This document shows positions 51,235-63,297 of a stretch of 64,000 nt of DNA, in pieces (the stretch's first letter is position 1; each line of letters opens with the position of its first letter). Made by a program: the position numbers and the translations under genes. This stretch comes from Angiostrongylus vasorum (taxonomy: Eukaryota; Nematoda; Chromadorea; Rhabditida; Metastrongylidae). The notes beneath the pieces are model-generated. The model was not told the origin of the DNA, made no database searches, and worked only from the letters and a program-made list of their open reading frames with translations. The DNA is taken from positions 1,178,001-1,242,000 of the forward strand of contig JADANN010000274.1 in the NCBI GenBank assembly GCA_018806985.1. The letters run 5' to 3'.

Positions 51235-51500
51235 CAGTGAATAAAAGTTAGAACATTGTGATTTCGACTGTAGCTTCGGCATAACTGGGTTCCGTACTGA
51301 TTTATGTTCTCCAGGTCATTACCGTTGATGGGTAATAACTTAGAGCCCCGTTGGGGTAAAAAACTGACAGAGAACGGCAAAGCGAGAGCCTTGGTTGGTG
51401 CAATGGATAGCATGTGAGCCCCCGGAAAGGCATTTACGGGTTTGAAGCGCACTTGAGGTTCCGAGTTTTGCTCATGACCTACATCCTTGTAGTTACATAA
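51235..51500 (+). repeat. SINE family C copy, diverged
   Basis: gattgtgatttcgactgtag-like start, then ttggttggtgcaatggatag and gaggttccgagttttgctca. Confidence 0.55.
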
Positions 51501-52190
51501 AGATTCTGCATGAATCACATTTCATTTTAACCATTCCTCTATAATACTGTTATTGTTGTGAAAAAAAGGAGTTCGGCAAAGTGTTGAAATTATTTATAGC
51601 CAAAGTCATGTGAACACTGAAGTGAATAACATGTGAATGGAGGTCGATGGATGGCAACTACTGCGCTTTGATGATGACATCGTTTGCACAGCATTATAAA
51701 CATCTAGTTGCTTTCGACATTGCTTGTGAAAGATTTCTGCATGAGACCGTGTTCGAGAAAAATGTGCCACACTTAACGCAACGAATATCTGCAAATGCTC
51801 CAGTTATGTCCATTTGGCTGTGGATGTCAACTTGATGAGCGCTTTACATTCAGACTTGAGACGAAGGAAACGAGTGTTATAGTAAGTTCGCAAAAGCATC
51901 CAGGACCGAATGAAGCGACCAGAGATCGTTCTAATTAGTGCAGTATTCCTTTGAAAGTTGCACAAACAAACGTCAATGTTATCGAATATGTCGCGAGAAT
52001 GATACGAAGTGTATCACGCAGCACGTGAGAGAGAGATGCCGAATTTTTGACCCAAGTGGACGATGATAGATCCGAAACACCCATTTACACGATGAGATCT
52101 CGAATATTCCATACCCAGTGAGAATTTAACGATAACCAAGTGGATAAGGTCCATTAGCTCTTGTAAGAAATTTTTTTTTAAAAAATGTAG

Positions 52191-52427
52191 TCCTCTTCGA
52201 GTTCCTCAAGCGGCAATCTATGCTGGACTACTACACGCGATAAAATCACCGAAGAACTTAGTGGTGCTCGTCTGAGTTATTTGTCTGCTAATGAAGCAAC
52301 ATATGGTGGAGATGGTATGACATTCTTTAAGAAATCAAGCGAACTACTATGTCTAAAGTACAGAATGTGTTTTTTTAATTTTTTTCAGTGTTACAGAAGA
52401 ATGTTGGCATAATTGCTTCATATTAGT
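52191..52427 (+). CDS. Candidate terminal exon pair of an unknown gene
   Basis: Exon 52191-52314 follows an AG acceptor and reads SSSSSSSGNLCWTTTRDK to LSYLSANEATYGGD in frame 1. A GTATGA donor follows. The second exon after tttttttcag (52389) continues in phase as VLQKNVGIIASY to TAG at about 52425. Serine-rich start, no known domain. The other two frames of the first exon also look plausible for shorter stretches and no upstream exon was found, so the call is weak. Confidence 0.25.
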
Positions 52428-53084
52428 TGTCATCACATTGCTTTTCTTTTGAAGGTATTCGATGTATGAAATGTTTTCATTGCAGTATTTGTCGTAATTT
52501 CTCCAAAGCCGGTCTTGCTGGTTGACTTAGCCTTTCGACGAACCTGAAAATTTTTGTCCACTTTGCGTCAAATAAACAACATCTACTCACTGAACAATCT
52601 AGTCCTCCTTGCGGTTTTTTTCTTATTTCAATCTAAGGACTAGACGGTGGGCAATTACATATCCCCGCCCACCGCTAGCTACGAGGTTTTATTCTTTACG
52701 ACAAATAGAAAGTGAATAATGTTTTGGCATTTATAATTCATCTTTTTTTTTCTTTCTAAGCATTTCTAGAGTATAACTCTTGTCGTTATCTACCCGTCCT
52801 CATTTCTTTTCACTTTTTTCATTTCATTTTATTCGTCCTTCTCATTATCTACCGTATAACATTTCCTTTACGGAGGAACAATGATCTGTTGTTGACATTT
52901 TATTATTCACATTTTTTTTTTCGTTTTTTGAAACAAATCATTTTCCACAACTTCTGTTGGTTTTCCTTTCGATTTCAGTTACGTTGCACTAGATTCGTCA
53001 ATATTTGCTTTAACGTGAAAAGATGTGATTGTTTTTCGAAAAAAAAATCAGTTTCACTTTTTAGGAACCAAAACATACATTAAC

Positions 53085-53390
53085 TTTTTATTTTACTGCC
53101 TATTATAATTTTTTCACGGCAGGGGTATTACGTGTGAAACAACGAAAATGATGCTGAGATATTTGCAAAACTCCGGACTGCAAGTGTCTGCGGTGGGGAA
53201 CGAATACGCCATTACCCTTTCCGGGGGCTAACGTGTTCACCAGTACACCATGCGGGTCCTTTGTTTCGTCTGTCTCTCAGCTTGTTCTATCGATCAGCGC
53301 CATCAGCAATCATCCCTCAACGGGAGTGATCTATGGAACCCAAGTCGACAACGGACCCAGTTAAGTTGAAGCTCTAGTCGAAATCACTGG
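53085..53390 (-). repeat. SINE family C copy
   Basis: ttttattttactgcctatta to agttgaagctctagtcgaaa, including gatgctgagatatttgcaaa and gttcaccagtacaccatgcg. It is followed at 53390-53445 by the start of a plus-oriented copy (ggagttttgcaaatatctca). Confidence 0.75.
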
Positions 53391-54144
53391 TGTCCGGAGT
53401 TTTGCAAATATCTCAGCATCATTGTAGTTGTTTCACCCAAAACATAAGCTTTTGAAAACTTTTACGGTCGTCTTTTTTATTCGTGCACTTCTGCAAGATG
53501 TCTGAGAAAGTATGTGAAGATGAATTTCTATTTAAACAAAGCTTGTGTCACTTGTCAATCCGATCTTCTCCAGCTGAGTTACACAAGCGCATCGCTGTTC
53601 ATCCCGTCTTTCTGCAAACTTTGAATTATCCAACTTTTTCGTTGTCAGCTGCTTAATGCCTTTGTTATTCCGCCGTTTTTGAATTAAACGCTCGTAAATG
53701 TTTTTTTTAAGATGCGTGACATTCCACATGATGGACGAGGCAATGGACGGTAACCGCCGGCCGACGATTATCATCATCGTTTGCACCAACGGGTCATCCG
53801 AACGGGATTTGCTTCTGTTTGCACTACCAAATCACCACCGCATTTCAGAGGCTGTAGTCTAGTTCTCCATATACAGGAATTTCATTCACTCACATAAACT
53901 GTAGTACTATCACATGCTTTTACAATGATGTTTTACGATTCTGTCATGAAATTTTTGAAAACTTTGACCGCTCGTGCTTGGGTGAAAATGGTAATCTTCA
54001 TCTAAATGCATCGAAAGCCGTGCATGTCTTTTATTAATGAATTGTTCGTTTATAACCGTAACTGGTTCACTTGTACCCTTCGAATCAGCGTATATTCAGA
54101 TCTTGGTTTTTGACCGTTGAGACTTTTCAAAATAAGTAATTCAG

Positions 54145-54158
54145 GTTACGAATAGCCC
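54145..54158 (+). promoter_or_regulatory. Putative spliced-leader acceptor and 14-nt leader of the GSKIP-like gene
   Basis: The acceptor gtaattcag ends at 54144 and the ATG is at 54159. An in-frame TAG at 54153 shows that the frame cannot extend upstream, so this is a true 5' exon. Confidence 0.5.
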
Positions 54159-57100
54159 ATGTCGCAGATATCGTCACCGCCTCCAACTCCCAGTCATTCC
54201 CCTGTTTTCCAGAAAGGAGGTTACCAATCTCCTCCATGCCTTTGCGGATCAGTACCATTAGCTTCACTTGCGGCAAACAGTCTGGCAGATTCACTGGGCG
54301 TTTCACCGCTCTACAAACAACAAGAGTGTGTTCCTCGCTTCTATTTATTCTAAATTCTAATTTTTATTTACATGACCTGACATCGAATTGTCACATCCAT
54401 CATCCACGAAAGTCATTAATTTTGCGTGTGACCTTGGCTGCTGTCTGAGAACGTTGATTCCTTCATGAGTAGCTTTTAATGCTGGTGGAATAGATGTTCC
54501 ATGGAATCCTGGAATAACTGTGCTACACCTTCCCAGGGTTCTTTCCACGGCTAGTCATATAGGGAGCTTTTTCCGGACAGGTCTATCACTAATTTGCTGA
54601 CCTCGGAAAGATGTTAGATTTCGTTGGCCCGAAATAGGTCGAACCAGTGACCATGCACGTATTGTTAAACGGCCTTCCCATGTGCATTGCAGTGTGTAAA
54701 AATTTGAGGACTTTGTTTATGGGAATTTGCACTTTCCTCTCATTTTTTTCTACCAGAGTATCAATAAAGAGACAGTGACCGGTAGATACAGTTAGTTTTG
54801 TGATGTGATTCGCCTGTTGTGATGTCGAAACACATGCCTCATTCAAGAGAACGCACTAAACATCTGTTCCGCTCCAATTAGTTTCTTTGGTTCCATGCGA
54901 TTCAGCCCTCAGCAGTTTAAAGCACCGTATGGTATTCCAATCTGATCGTACAGAAGATGAATAGGACCTGTAATCTGAATTCATAGAGTTTTTAGTTTTA
55001 GAACTTTCTTCAAGTAATCTCCTGGGTTTTCATCTACAATAGGAATATATCAAATATTCGGGAAAAAAGTAGCACATTGAACTTTCCCTGTGGGAAGTTA
55101 GAAGTCTTTTCTTCGTTGCAAATATGTTGAAGTAGGATTAAAATCTCTGTGTAAATCTTATCGTAGTAATATGGACTATTCTTAGTCTCCAGGCTACCTC
55201 ACAGTGAATTGTAAAGATCTTAATTGGGAGGAATAAAAGATCTTAATTGGGAGAAATAATCTTTAAAGCGGCGCGCTTCGTCACCACGTTAAGTCAGAAA
55301 TGTTAAAAAGTTGTAAAAAAAAGTGTTGTGTTAAAAAGAACCCTTTTAGATCATGAGACCCATAATTGCATAGGTATTTCTAGCTGCTCTTCTGAATGAA
55401 GTCTACGTTTCATGCCAAGTTACTCTGTTGGATTCCTATTGTAATCATTAAAGAGTAGCATCATTTAAAGGCTTGTGGAGTCGTTGTCCAAAAAATATGT
55501 ACTTTCTTTTCATTAGGTGTTGCAGAATTCTGAAAACTGGTACAGAATTTGAGAAAGTCATTAAAGAAATGTTGTAAGCGTATATGGAAGTACAAATATG
55601 TTTAGCTTTGCACGATGGAATGCAGCAGCCCAAGTGTACCATAACTCTCGTGCCCATTCTCCAACCTTGGATGGACAGTCCCACTCTTCTGGTGATGCTC
55701 CAGCCGAAAATGCATGGGTGAATCCGCAGCAGTTGGTCACGAACCTCATCCACAAGAGCTCGGCCACCAGGTAGAGTTCAACGCCTAGATTTGTTCTATA
55801 TACCGGCGAATTTTTGATATGGTCTGTCTTTTCAAGTTGACTATGAAGAAGAAGTGCTATTCGCTTCGCTATGTAGTGAGTAACTGTTTGCTAATAGAAT
55901 ATACAAGCACTTTTATTTCAATGTCATATCTAAAGCTATAACAAGGTCGAAAAAATGCCATCATGGAAACAATTTTAATGATTTTCATAAGTTGTTGTGA
56001 ATAGGTTATGAATAACTAGTTGGCTTTTTGTACATATAGTAACTATTCCTTAAATAGTTCCTATTCTCTGCAATATCACATGTGTCCTATACTAACTATT
56101 TACTTATAACTATCTTAAATCTATCCATTCATGATGTATAAGTTTTTTATACCGTTTCGACATGTAGTTTCGATAAAAGCCTCTGGCATACCGCCTCATT
56201 TGATGTACTTCTCCGCATGTACCGTGTCATGACCTTGATGAGCACTGTCTCTGACTCCCTCTGTGAAACCTCGCGTTATTCCATCTCTTTCACATGACCT
56301 TTTGATAAGCCTTTGCGTAGCCTTTCGGATAACTTTTATCCACGAGCTATTCCTTCGCTGTCTGATTGAGTTCTAATGTTGACGAAGCCTTTGGCACATT
56401 GCCTCATTTGGTGTACTTCTCCGCATGTACTGTGTCATGCTCTGTTTCAGCACTGTCTTTAGTTCCCTTTGGCAAAGCTCCACCCCCTACAGAAGTAATA
56501 CAGGCAGCCCATCGGCGTTCGTCTTCAAGTGTTCGTAGCGTTCGTTCGGTCTTCATACAGTCCCTCAGTTCCTCAGTGCTTCAACTCTAGTGTCCGCCTA
56601 GCTTCCTTTAGTTATCACTTGTTCTCATTTCAATCTCGCTCGTACATATCCAGCTAACCACATATCGCTACATATCACATATTATTATTGTACCGTTGTT
56701 ATTGCCATAAACTGTTATAACTCAAACTCGAGGTTGTCCACGGCAGTTACGGAAAAAGTCCCCCGTGGCGAATCTATACAATGTCGAGCATTCCACGTAC
56801 AGTTGACGGACAAAAGACAAATCCGACCAACTCCCTAATCCACTGGCCAACTAGCAGAGTACATATCACATTTTAAAAGTGACGTGATCAAAAATATATT
56901 TTGCTATCAGTGAAGAAAAACTTTTTTCAGGACACCACTCTCCTTAGAAGACATTGCAAACATGAACAGAAAACGTCATGTCGAGGTATTTCGTTAGGCT
57001 CTACGTTTTAAGATTTGACTCTCTAAAAAGTTTTCTACAGTGCCTGTTAGGAACTACTAGAATCCAATTAGGGTCACAAGTTTAGGAGGTCTTAAAAGGA

Positions 57101-58676
57101 GGGTCCGCATTCCAGCCAACTATATCTAGAAGTGCATTTTAGGAAGGAGGTGTGATCAAAAATGAAGCTGGTGGTCCGCTAGAACTGGAGGCAATAGCAG
57201 CCGTTCATGAATTGTCTCATGAAGTACACGACATTAGCGTCTCTGAAATGCTTCCGAGAACCAGTGACCTTATATTTGTCAATGTGAAAACGCAAGAAGG
57301 TATTTCTCATACCATGGTCCATTTTCACTCTTTTCTATTTTTTTTCAGCGATCATCTAAGCATTTTCGCGTAGCTGTTATAAAAACTCCGAATTCCGTTA
57401 ATTTCTCTCTTCCATACAATTCCATACAACTTTTTCACGTGTTACCAATTCCTTTCAGGGCAACCTTATACGCTTGAGTTAACTCTAAAAGGTTGGCGAA
57501 TCGCCTCGTCTCATGCTGATTGTATGAATGGAGACTACACTAAGGTAACAACGCAACACGCTTTACTACAATGGTGTCTATAGTGCGATGTTGATTAATA
57601 CCGCCTTCAAATGGTGGAACGTGCGAAAATGATAATATGTCATACTTTCTTTTTTTTTATCTTGTAAGATAGTGTGCTGTTTTTATCGTCCATGAGGAAG
57701 GCCTTTGTTTTAGGCTCTTGTGCTTCTTATTTAAAATTGTACATTGGAACAATCACAAATCTTCATGCTTTTTTCTCATCTGCGTACAATTTTCAAACCT
57801 TTGCTAGCACTTGCGGAAGTAGGTACTTGATACTTGAACGGCCCGTCCTCAATGGTTGTGCGGGCCCCAGCATAATCACCATTTTTCGGAGATTTGCTGG
57901 TTAGGCCATTACGGTTCCCTAAAAATCGCGAGGTCAGCCTGGCCAAAGTCTGCCCCAGGTCTTCACCACCACGGGCAGTCCCAGCCCTTGTGGATCAGAA
58001 GGATATTCGCCACCTTGCGACTTTGACACCGGGACAGTGGCGGATCCTGGTATTGGTTTACTCTTAACTGGGTTTCCTGGTGGAAACGCCGGACTCCCTC
58101 AGCTTGGGAGACCCTGCGGGAGGGACGAATCTCCCACTGTATATCGCAGTCGGACACGCAGGAACACCTCCCAGCCACTATGAGGCGGTAAACCGTTGGG
58201 AGGTGCGGAAGTAGGTGCCGTTAGTTAGTTCGCTTTGGAGTAGCCGGCTTTTAGTATTTTTTACAAACGATATATTGTGTTGTTGAGCATTTAAAATTGA
58301 CTGAAGTGGTAATTCACAGTAACAAATCTTATCACGGATTAGTACTGCTTTCTTTCTTGACGCCAAAGCAATACTGCTTTAGGTTGATTTACATACTCGC
58401 TACTTCCGCAATGCTCGTGATCTGTTGAGCTTCATATCTCCGGACCACACAACCAGGTTCAATGAATGTTTAGCGCACAAGCTCAGTGAATTAGCTGCAA
58501 GTGTGAGTTTGCCTTTAGTTTTTCAAACGTTTTTCACAGTTTCAACACTTTTAACACAGTGTGAGTCTTCGATCTTTGAAGTGTACTCAATTTTTTTTCC
58601 ACAGTCATACGTATATCGTACTTCCGGACTCGTCAGAAAAGCTTGTTGTTGCAACCAGATGACCTTTCTAGCTTAG
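54159..58676 (+). CDS. GSKIP-domain protein with Pro/Ser-rich N-terminus, 7 exons
   Basis: Exons: 54159-54325, 55579 (or 55606)-55770, 56931-56985, 57143-57299, 57459-57544, 58383-58502, 58605-58676; about 273-282 aa, with consistent phases throughout. The N-terminal half is low complexity (SSPPPTPSHSPVFQKGGYQ, SFARWNAAAQVYHNS). Residues about 150-265 match the GSKIP domain: an amphipathic helix (LELEAIAAVHELSHEVHDIS) in the place of the PKA-RII binding helix, a strand region (DLIFVNVKTQEGQPYTLELT), and RDLLSFISPDHTTRFNECLA in the place of the GSK3-binding C-terminal helix of human GSKIP. Human GSKIP is only about 139 aa, so the long N-terminus is unusual. A role in scaffolding GSK3 and PKA is known for GSKIP and inferred here. 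The exon 1 donor (GTGTGT) and exon 2 acceptor are weak. A last coding exon ending CCCNQMTFLA is added after the domain. Confidence 0.75.
54385..54690 (-). repeat. SINE family D copy, diverged
   Basis: Shares catccatcatccacgaaagt and the aataggtcgaaccagtgacc B-box region with the copies at 14205 and 40150. It lies in intron 1 of the GSKIP-like gene. Confidence 0.6.
56176..56475. repeat. Direct duplication of about 90 bp, 208 bp apart
   Basis: 56176-56265 and 56384-56475 share ctcatttg(a/g)tgtacttctc, cgcatgta(c)(c/t)gtgtcatg and gcactgtct. It lies in intron 2 of the GSKIP-like gene. Confidence 0.7.
57765..58205 (-). repeat. Family B repeat copy, extended subfamily
   Basis: Reverse orientation, from catgcttttttctcatctgc to ctatgaggcggtaaaccgtt. 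It shares the 3' extension with the copy at 31930-32410. It lies in intron 5 of the GSKIP-like gene. Confidence 0.75.
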
Positions 58677-58889
58677 TCTCAAGTAGTAAATTCATTTTCG
58701 CGTACTGACTCGGCTTCGCGGTCAATTAGCATTCAGAACGAAGAAGAAGAAAAAGAAGTATACACTTGTCCATGCAGTAATATTCCCAAGACTGACTTTG
58801 TATTCACCACAGCATTAATTAAATAATGCACTGCACACTTGATTACCAAGCACGATGTTGTTGTTTTCTTCTTTATTGACGCGAAAGGG

Positions 58890-59162
58890 GTTGCGTGTAG
58901 CGCATTGGTCATTGTCGCCTTACAATACAAATGGAATCGATCCCCGTGACCCAGGCCAACCAAACTATCCATCTCTCCGGGCTTGGTAAATTGGTACCAG
59001 ACTTGTCTAGGAGGATAGCAGCACTGACTGCACGCATCGGTGGGCCACTGCGAGTCATTTTAAAGGCCATATATGTATTCAGTCGCCTTCAACGATGCTC
59101 ATTGAGGTCGAATCGGTGGTGCATCCTTTAGGGATTGATCAAGCCCGAGAGCTTTATCTTTT
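58890..59162 (+). repeat. SINE family A copy (near full length)
   Basis: ggttgcgtgtagcgcattgg (A-box) to cgagagctttatcttttttt. It directly abuts the PLE-derived inverted pair that begins near 59163. Confidence 0.8.
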
Positions 59163-59580
59163 TTTAATGACGAAAAAGCTATGTTTCGGCGGATTTCGCC
59201 TTCTTCAGAAAAGGTCAAGTTGCAATCAACCTTGTCAAGCACCTTCATAACCAAAACAGAAGGAATAGAGGCACGGAGCAATGACTCGTAATCATGCGTG
59301 ACAGTATTAGGGACTGATATCTTAGTGTGAGAGAAGCACATTACCCTTCTATGTGAACTCTGTACAGTTGGTCTCCACGTGAAATACTCTATGGAAGACC
59401 CATAGCAAGCGATCAATGTGTGAGGAAGCTATTTTGCTTTCAATGAGATTGAAATTTTGGTTTAGTATTTTCTCTGTTTAGCTTTGGAGATGTTTAGGTG
59501 GGTAGATTACTGTCAAATTGACTTTTCTTGGGGAAGGCAAAATCCCCCGAAACGTCAGCTTTTTCATCAGTAAAGAATAA
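59163..59580. mobile_element. Inverted pair of PLE 3' ends
   Basis: The left part (59163-59330, minus) holds a hammerhead-like end with CTGAAGA and GGCG/CGCC, but GAAACATA replaces GAAACGTC. The right part (59338-59565, plus) matches the PLE 3' UTR (tgtgaactctgtacagttgg, gaaattttggtttagtattt) and ends ccgaaacgtcagctttttca. The outer termini are themselves inverted (gacgaaaaagct/agctttttcatc). Confidence 0.6.
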
Positions 59581-60350
59581 GGCAACAACCTCATGTTTGC
59601 TCATCCAGAAAACAATGATTTATTTGTGTGTTTGTTCACTTTATCGAAATCTTTCTAGGAAGTGCATTCTGCAAAATATATGGTTTTCGTCTTGTATGCT
59701 TCACGTAATATAGGGTCTGAATAATGATAAGAGAAAGGGGCAGGAGAAAGCTAGATTAGATTCGCAACAACCTTAGCGGTTAGTGTTTTATGACTAACTA
59801 TACTGGTGTGTAAAACTATGTTTGACTCATACTCATTGAATATGAATTCCAAAAAGTTATAGGAAGCTGTTTGGTACGTAGTTTTTTCTTTTCAGGAATC
59901 TGCACGGATCGATGTTAACTGACTGATTATGCAGTTAGTCACTAGCGTTAGGTCCTTTGTCGCAAGCCTTTTCCCTGAAATACCAGTACTGTATACGTTT
60001 ATGTGCTATATGACTAGAAACGTGTGGTTGTAACTGTCCATAAGGATTGCTTGTTACCAGTGGATATGCTGGTGGAGAGTTTTTTATCAGTTCTTTGTGA
60101 TCACAATGATTACATCTGAAAGATTTTGCTGTAATGTGTCGATGCAACCGAGTTGGCCTATACATGTATTTGTGAGTTCAGTTACTTTGAATGTTTTCGC
60201 GGAATGAACTCATTAGTTACCAGTTAAAGTTGTGGCAGCTGTTATGGTGTACCTCTCAGGTGCTCATGATTGTCGAAATAGCTATTGTTTGTTGCGATCA
60301 CTGTTGTTTCATTGAAATCTTAATAAATCTTGCTAATATTTTCCAATCCA
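59581..60350. other. No gene recognised
   Basis: A minus ORF at 59935-60165 contains TRLHRHITAKSFRCNHCDHK, faintly like C2H2 zinc-finger linkers, but the spacing is wrong and no neighbouring finger is present. The rest is AT-rich and unassigned. Confidence 0.3.
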
Positions 60351-61989
60351 CAGATATCTCTCACATGAGGGATCACGAGCCGGTCAGTCGCGAGGCTACG
60401 TGGCGCGTCCCGAGGTGGCGGATAGGGGGGTTAATCGCGGGCCAAAAGCGACCTTTCGCTTCCCTGCGACGCAGGTGGATCCAGGGGATGGACTCCCTGT
60501 TTCTGCTGCGCCGATTTGGCACATACTTTCTGCATTTACGGGGCGCATTCATGCACGCGTGTGTGGGTTCGTTCTAGTTTATGCAGATTGTATTCTACTA
60601 GTCAAATCGGCCAAAAGCCTGCAATCAAGTGACAGGGAAGTATATGGGAGGCGGTTAGGAGTCGCCTCCAACAAATAAGCTCCATCTTAACTCTGGGAGA
60701 GCCTGGCAAGCTACCCGTGAGTATAGCCAGCCCCCCACGTTCAGAGCCCAGCAAGCTATACGTGGGTATCAAAAATGCTAAACAAAGTGAAAAAGAAAAC
60801 GGGCCTCATTCCCCCCACCCCGAAAGAGCCCCCCAATTTCGCAACGTTGGGTAGGATGAGTAGGGAGACGTTGCTAAAATCTCAGGGCCAATGGAAGCTG
60901 CTTGGATTACAAGGAACTATGGTGATGATCTGTACCTACAATACACGTACACCTGCATCCGAGTCCTCGATAGAAGACTTCTTCAAGCGAGCAAGAGGGA
61001 TAAGGTACGACGTCATCGGCCTGCCCGAAACGGAGACACCACCTTTTCAACTCCGCCTATGACACCGGAGAAGAACTGTTCCTCGGAACATGCGACAGCA
61101 GAGGAGTCGGCGGCGTCGGCGTTCTCGTCAACACGAGTTTGTCCATGAACATTGATTCATTCGAACAACTAACAACCCGAATCGGAAGTTACGATTAAAA
61201 CGATGTGGATCAATTCCGGCCTTGACAATTTTCGTCGTCTACGCGCCGACATCAAACTACGACAAAGAAGTCGAAGCGTTCTATATGGACTTGAAGAAGT
61301 TCTCCAGAGAAGACCACACATTCTTCAAGGTTACCATTGGAGATGTTAACGCCAGGATTGTACCAAGAAGAACGTATGAAGAGCGTCACATTGGGACCCA
61401 CGGACTAGAAAGGAACGAAAAGAGTGAGCAGCTCTCCGAGTTTACCACGACGACCAAGACCATCCATGGTAACTCGCAATTCCAAGAGCCCCACCCTCAA
61501 CGCTGGCCGTGGGAGCCTCCCAATGGAGAGTACCATAACGGAATAGACCACATCATAGAAAATAGAAAGTTTTTGCCTAACCGATGTCGCTGTTCTCTCA
61601 AAATTCTACGCAGGATCAGACAGACCATCGCCTTCTTCGTGCAAGATTCTATTTCTCATGGAAAGGAGAAGAAGCTGCCAAATTCAAAAACCGAAGTCAC
61701 AGAACCACCGTAAACTGGGTCTTATTCATTCATTGGTCGGCTGTTGGGAAGATGCCGTTGTCGATAACATTAACGTAGAATACAATCGGCTCACTCAACA
61801 TCTTCACGTTAGCGTTATGAAACCTGAGAGTTCGAAAGTCACCAAGAGACGTGTGTCTCCAGAAACATTCGAGCTGATACGCCAGCGTAGAATCGCACGA
61901 CTTGCAAGCCACAGCGAACTAACATCCGAATTGCAAAACAGTGCAGACAGCCAATAAAAGAAGACCTCAAAGAGAGAAGTGCAGCAGTA

Positions 61990-62703
61990 ATGGTTGAAGC
62001 AGTAGAGGCTGGGAAAAGTATTCGCAAACACCGAAGCTTCGCCGATTATAAGACCTACATGATTAACAGCCCAGACGGAACAGTTACAGCGTCCAGAAAG
62101 GCAATGGAGAAAATTATTCACGAATACTACTCAGAACTCTTCGATAGCCACGTCCACTTTCCGTCATATGAAATAAAGGAGGATGGATATGTTGTACCAC
62201 CGGTTCTCCCTTCCGAAATCCGACTTGCCATTTCGTCGGTGAAAAATCGAACAGCACCAGGTCCGGACAGGATAAGATCAGAGAACCTGAAGAACCTTCC
62301 GCCAGTCCTCGCAAACACACTGACTCGGTTCTTCACACGTTACCTGTCTGAATGCGAGGTCCCTACTCAGTGGAGGACCAGCAAGACCGTGTTATTGTTC
62401 AAGAAGGGTGACCTACACGATATAGGCAACTATCGCCCAATCTGCTTGGTGCCTGTCGTCTACAAGCTTTTCACTCGAGTCATCCTAAACAGGATTGACA
62501 GAACGCTGGGCGAACGACAGCCATGTGAGCAAGCAGGGTTACGAAAAGGATTTAGTACGATGGACCACATCCACACGATAACAAGACTCATTGAAGTATC
62601 GCGAGAGTACAAAAGACCGCTCTGTCTCACTTTCATCGACTTAAAGAAGGCATTTGACTCAACTGAGATAAAAGCAGTCATGGAAGCCGTTGACAGTCAA
62701 TAG
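61990..62703 (+). pseudogene. RTE reverse transcriptase, N-terminal half
   Basis: A 237-codon ORF with RT motifs 0-A ends in FDSTEIKAVMEAVDSQ. The catalytic motif C region is absent because sequence between here and 63310 has been lost or replaced by the PLE insertion. It is the longest open frame in the window. Confidence 0.85.
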
Positions 62704-63297
62704 TATAATTTGCCTGAATGATAGAGACGGTGACTTTATGAGTTCGGGTACAGTTTATCTGATCTCTTGTAAAGCGTGCGGGGACGAATACGTTGGCGAA
62801 ACGGGTAGACCACTCTGCGTTCGTATAAAAGAACACCTAGTCGACAAACGTAAACCAAACACTCCACTAGGCACGCACAGGACGCAGAGACATAACAGAG
62901 AAGATCATAACGATCCTAGCGCAGGAATCGAGAACACAAACGCGCTAAATTCTCGAGGCGTTCTGGATTAATTCCAGAAATCCGAAAATGAAAATGAACC
63001 GCAGGGGAAGAATGCCTCATTATCACGCGTGATATTGGGCAGTATATAAACCTGTTATTCTGATGAGATGGGTACATTACGATTCCATGTGAACTCTGTG
63101 CGGTTGGTCTCCACGTGAAATATTTAGTGGAAGACTCATAGAAAGCGGTGAGTATGCAAAGACTCTGTGTTCAGTGTGACTGAAATTTTGGTTCAACATT
63201 TTCTCTGTTTGGTTATGGAGGCGTTTGACCGTGTAGATTGCAGTCAACATAACCTTTCCAGGCTCTGAGGAAGGCGAAATCCGCCGAAACGTCAGCT
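62704..63297 (+). mobile_element. 5'-truncated PLE copy inside the RTE
   Basis: Starts at tataatttgcctgaatgata, equivalent to the linker end, and encodes GIY-YIG (GTVYLISCKACGDEYVGETG, CVRIKEHLVDKR). An internal deletion follows after HNRED. It continues through the shared 3' UTR to the hammerhead at its end. Confidence 0.85.
63261..63297 (+). ncRNA. PLE hammerhead ribozyme motif (copy 3)
   Basis: Identical in sequence to the motif at 47501-47537. It ends exactly where the RTE sequence resumes, marking the PLE 3' terminus. Confidence 0.75.

Noticed and set aside
53532..53789. 85-codon minus ORF (basic, KRRNNKGIKQLTTKK)
   Set aside because: No motif, no splice partner, and AT-rich Lys/Asn content as expected from chance.
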